Shown in pieces: positions 63,335-64,000 of a stretch of 64,000 nt of DNA. How positions within the stretch are numbered: position 1 is the stretch's first letter; each line of letters begins with the position of its first letter. Both the position numbers and the translations under genes were made by a program. The notes beneath the pieces are model-generated. The model ran no database searches. It was not told the origin of the DNA and was given only the letters and a program-made list of their open reading frames with translations. The stretch is from Rhodococcus sp. BP22 (GTDB lineage: Bacteria > Actinomycetota > Actinomycetes > Mycobacteriales > Mycobacteriaceae): NCBI RefSeq assembly GCF_014281965.1, contig NZ_JACFTB010000003.1, forward strand, positions 310,001 through 374,000. Direction: 5' to 3'.

Positions 63335-64000
63335 GTGAGTTCGTACCCGGCTTTGAATCTGCATTCCGACCCCATCGATCTGACAGCGGCGCTGGTGGAT
63401 ATACCCAGTGTTTCGCGGGAGGAGTCGGTGATCGCCGATGCGGTGGAGGCCGCGCTGCGTGAACAGACGGTCGGTTTCGAGATCATCCGGAGCGGTAATG
63501 CGGTTCTTGCGCGCACCGATCGTGGGCTTCCCAGTCGCGTGATGCTCGCCGGTCACCTCGATACCGTCCCGATCGCCGACAATGTGCCGAGCAGACGTGA
63601 ACGCGACAGTGTCGAGGGCGATGTTCTGCATGGTTGTGGCACGGTCGACATGAAGTCTGGTGACGCTGTCTTTCTTCATCTCGCCGCCACGATCGACGAC
63701 CCTGCGCACGACATCACGCTGGTGTTCTACGACTGTGAAGAGATCGACGCGACGCTCAACGGCCTGGGGCGGATCGAACGTGAGCTGCCGGAGTGGCTTG
63801 CGGCCGACGTGGCGATTCTCGGTGAGCCGTCCGGTGGATTCATCGAGGCGGGCTGCCAGGGCACGCTGCGAGTGCGGCTTTCGGCGGGTGGGACGAGAGC
63901 GCACAGTGCTCGATCGTGGCTGGGGGACAACGCAATTCACAAGTTCGGTGCTGTTCTCAACAGGTTGGCTGCATACAGTGCGCGAGAGGTGGACATCGAT
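63335..64000 (+). CDS. dapE: Succinyl-diaminopimelate desuccinylase, N-terminal part
   Basis: This is the first 222 codons of a zinc M20 peptidase-family enzyme; it is truncated by the window's right edge. It removes succinate from N-succinyl-L,L-diaminopimelate in lysine and peptidoglycan synthesis. Metal-binding residues are in A-G-H-L-D-T-V-P near 72, G-T-V-D-M-K-S-G near 104, D-C-E-E-I-D near 137 and G-E-P-S near 164. The sequence closely follows Rv1202. GTG 63335 is the likely start; its ribosome-binding site is weak. It is divergent from dapD with the propeller gene between. Confidence 0.94.
   Translation, partial: MSSYPALNLHSDPIDLTAALVDIPSVSREESVIADAVEAALREQTVGFEIIRSGNAVLARTDRGLPSRVMLAGHLDTVPIADNVPSRRERDSVEGDVLHGCGTVDMKSGDAVFLHLAATIDDPAHDITLVFYDCEEIDATLNGLGRIERELPEWLAADVAILGEPSGGFIEAGCQGTLRVRLSAGGTRAHSARSWLGDNAIHKFGAVLNRLAAYSAREVDID

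Overview
The window looks like the chromosome of a high-GC, mycolic-acid-type actinobacterium, most likely Rhodococcus or a close Nocardiaceae relative. This rests on the gene content: mycothiol (mshB), coenzyme F420 (fbiC), phosphatidylinositol mannoside and lipoglycan genes (pimE, lpqW), actinobacterial-type lysine genes (dapC, dapD, dapE), a lipid-droplet-associated protein and wax ester/triacylglycerol synthases. From memory, the backbone order matches the Mycobacterium tuberculosis stretch Rv1093-Rv1202: glyA, phoH2, fum, glpX, xseBA, ispH, ychF, then pimE, mutT2, typA, lpqW, mshB, fbiC, fdxA, dapC, fadD36, dapD, dapE. Species was not determined. I saw no rRNA, tRNA, CRISPR array, insertion sequence or intact prophage.

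Layout. 1-10.9 kb: the 3' part of glyA, a PIN-PhoH protein with a structured leader, a lipoprotein serine hydrolase paired with a limonene-epoxide-hydrolase-like protein, a DesA2-like desaturase relative whose metal-binding histidines are changed, fumarase, GlpX, a DUF4245 protein, and an overlapping minus-strand set of lipid-droplet protein, xseA and xseB. 10.9-26.6 kb: ispH, a membrane protein with a repetitive tail, rmuC, sbcDC, an AI-2E-type permease, an Ada-AlkA plus Ogt alkylation-repair pair, cstA with its small partner, two small genes and ychF. Several DNA-repair genes (xseAB, rmuC, sbcDC, alkA, ogt, later udgB) sit in this backbone.

26.6-41.5 kb is the most accessory-looking stretch. 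It holds a cupin, an oxidoreductase, an HTH_42 protein, an amylosucrase, a VOC protein, a cutinase-like hydrolase, two divergent WS/DGAT acyltransferases with an epimerase, two related secreted proteins of unknown function, TerD, a Tat-exported DUF1906 protein and an MFS exporter. From 41.5 kb the conserved order resumes to the truncated dapE at the right edge.

The most interesting non-coding structure is repeats. A 33-bp unit occurs in four tandem copies upstream of fbiC, and its core recurs in phase inside the start of udgB and in a degraded copy before dapE. A long hairpin occurs twice, with paired base changes that keep the stem. A 24-bp tandem duplication lies upstream of pimE. Two short probable genes (24 and 52 codons) are easily missed. 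I found no convincing new multi-gene defence or biosynthetic system; the repeat families and the altered DesA2-like protein are the best leads.
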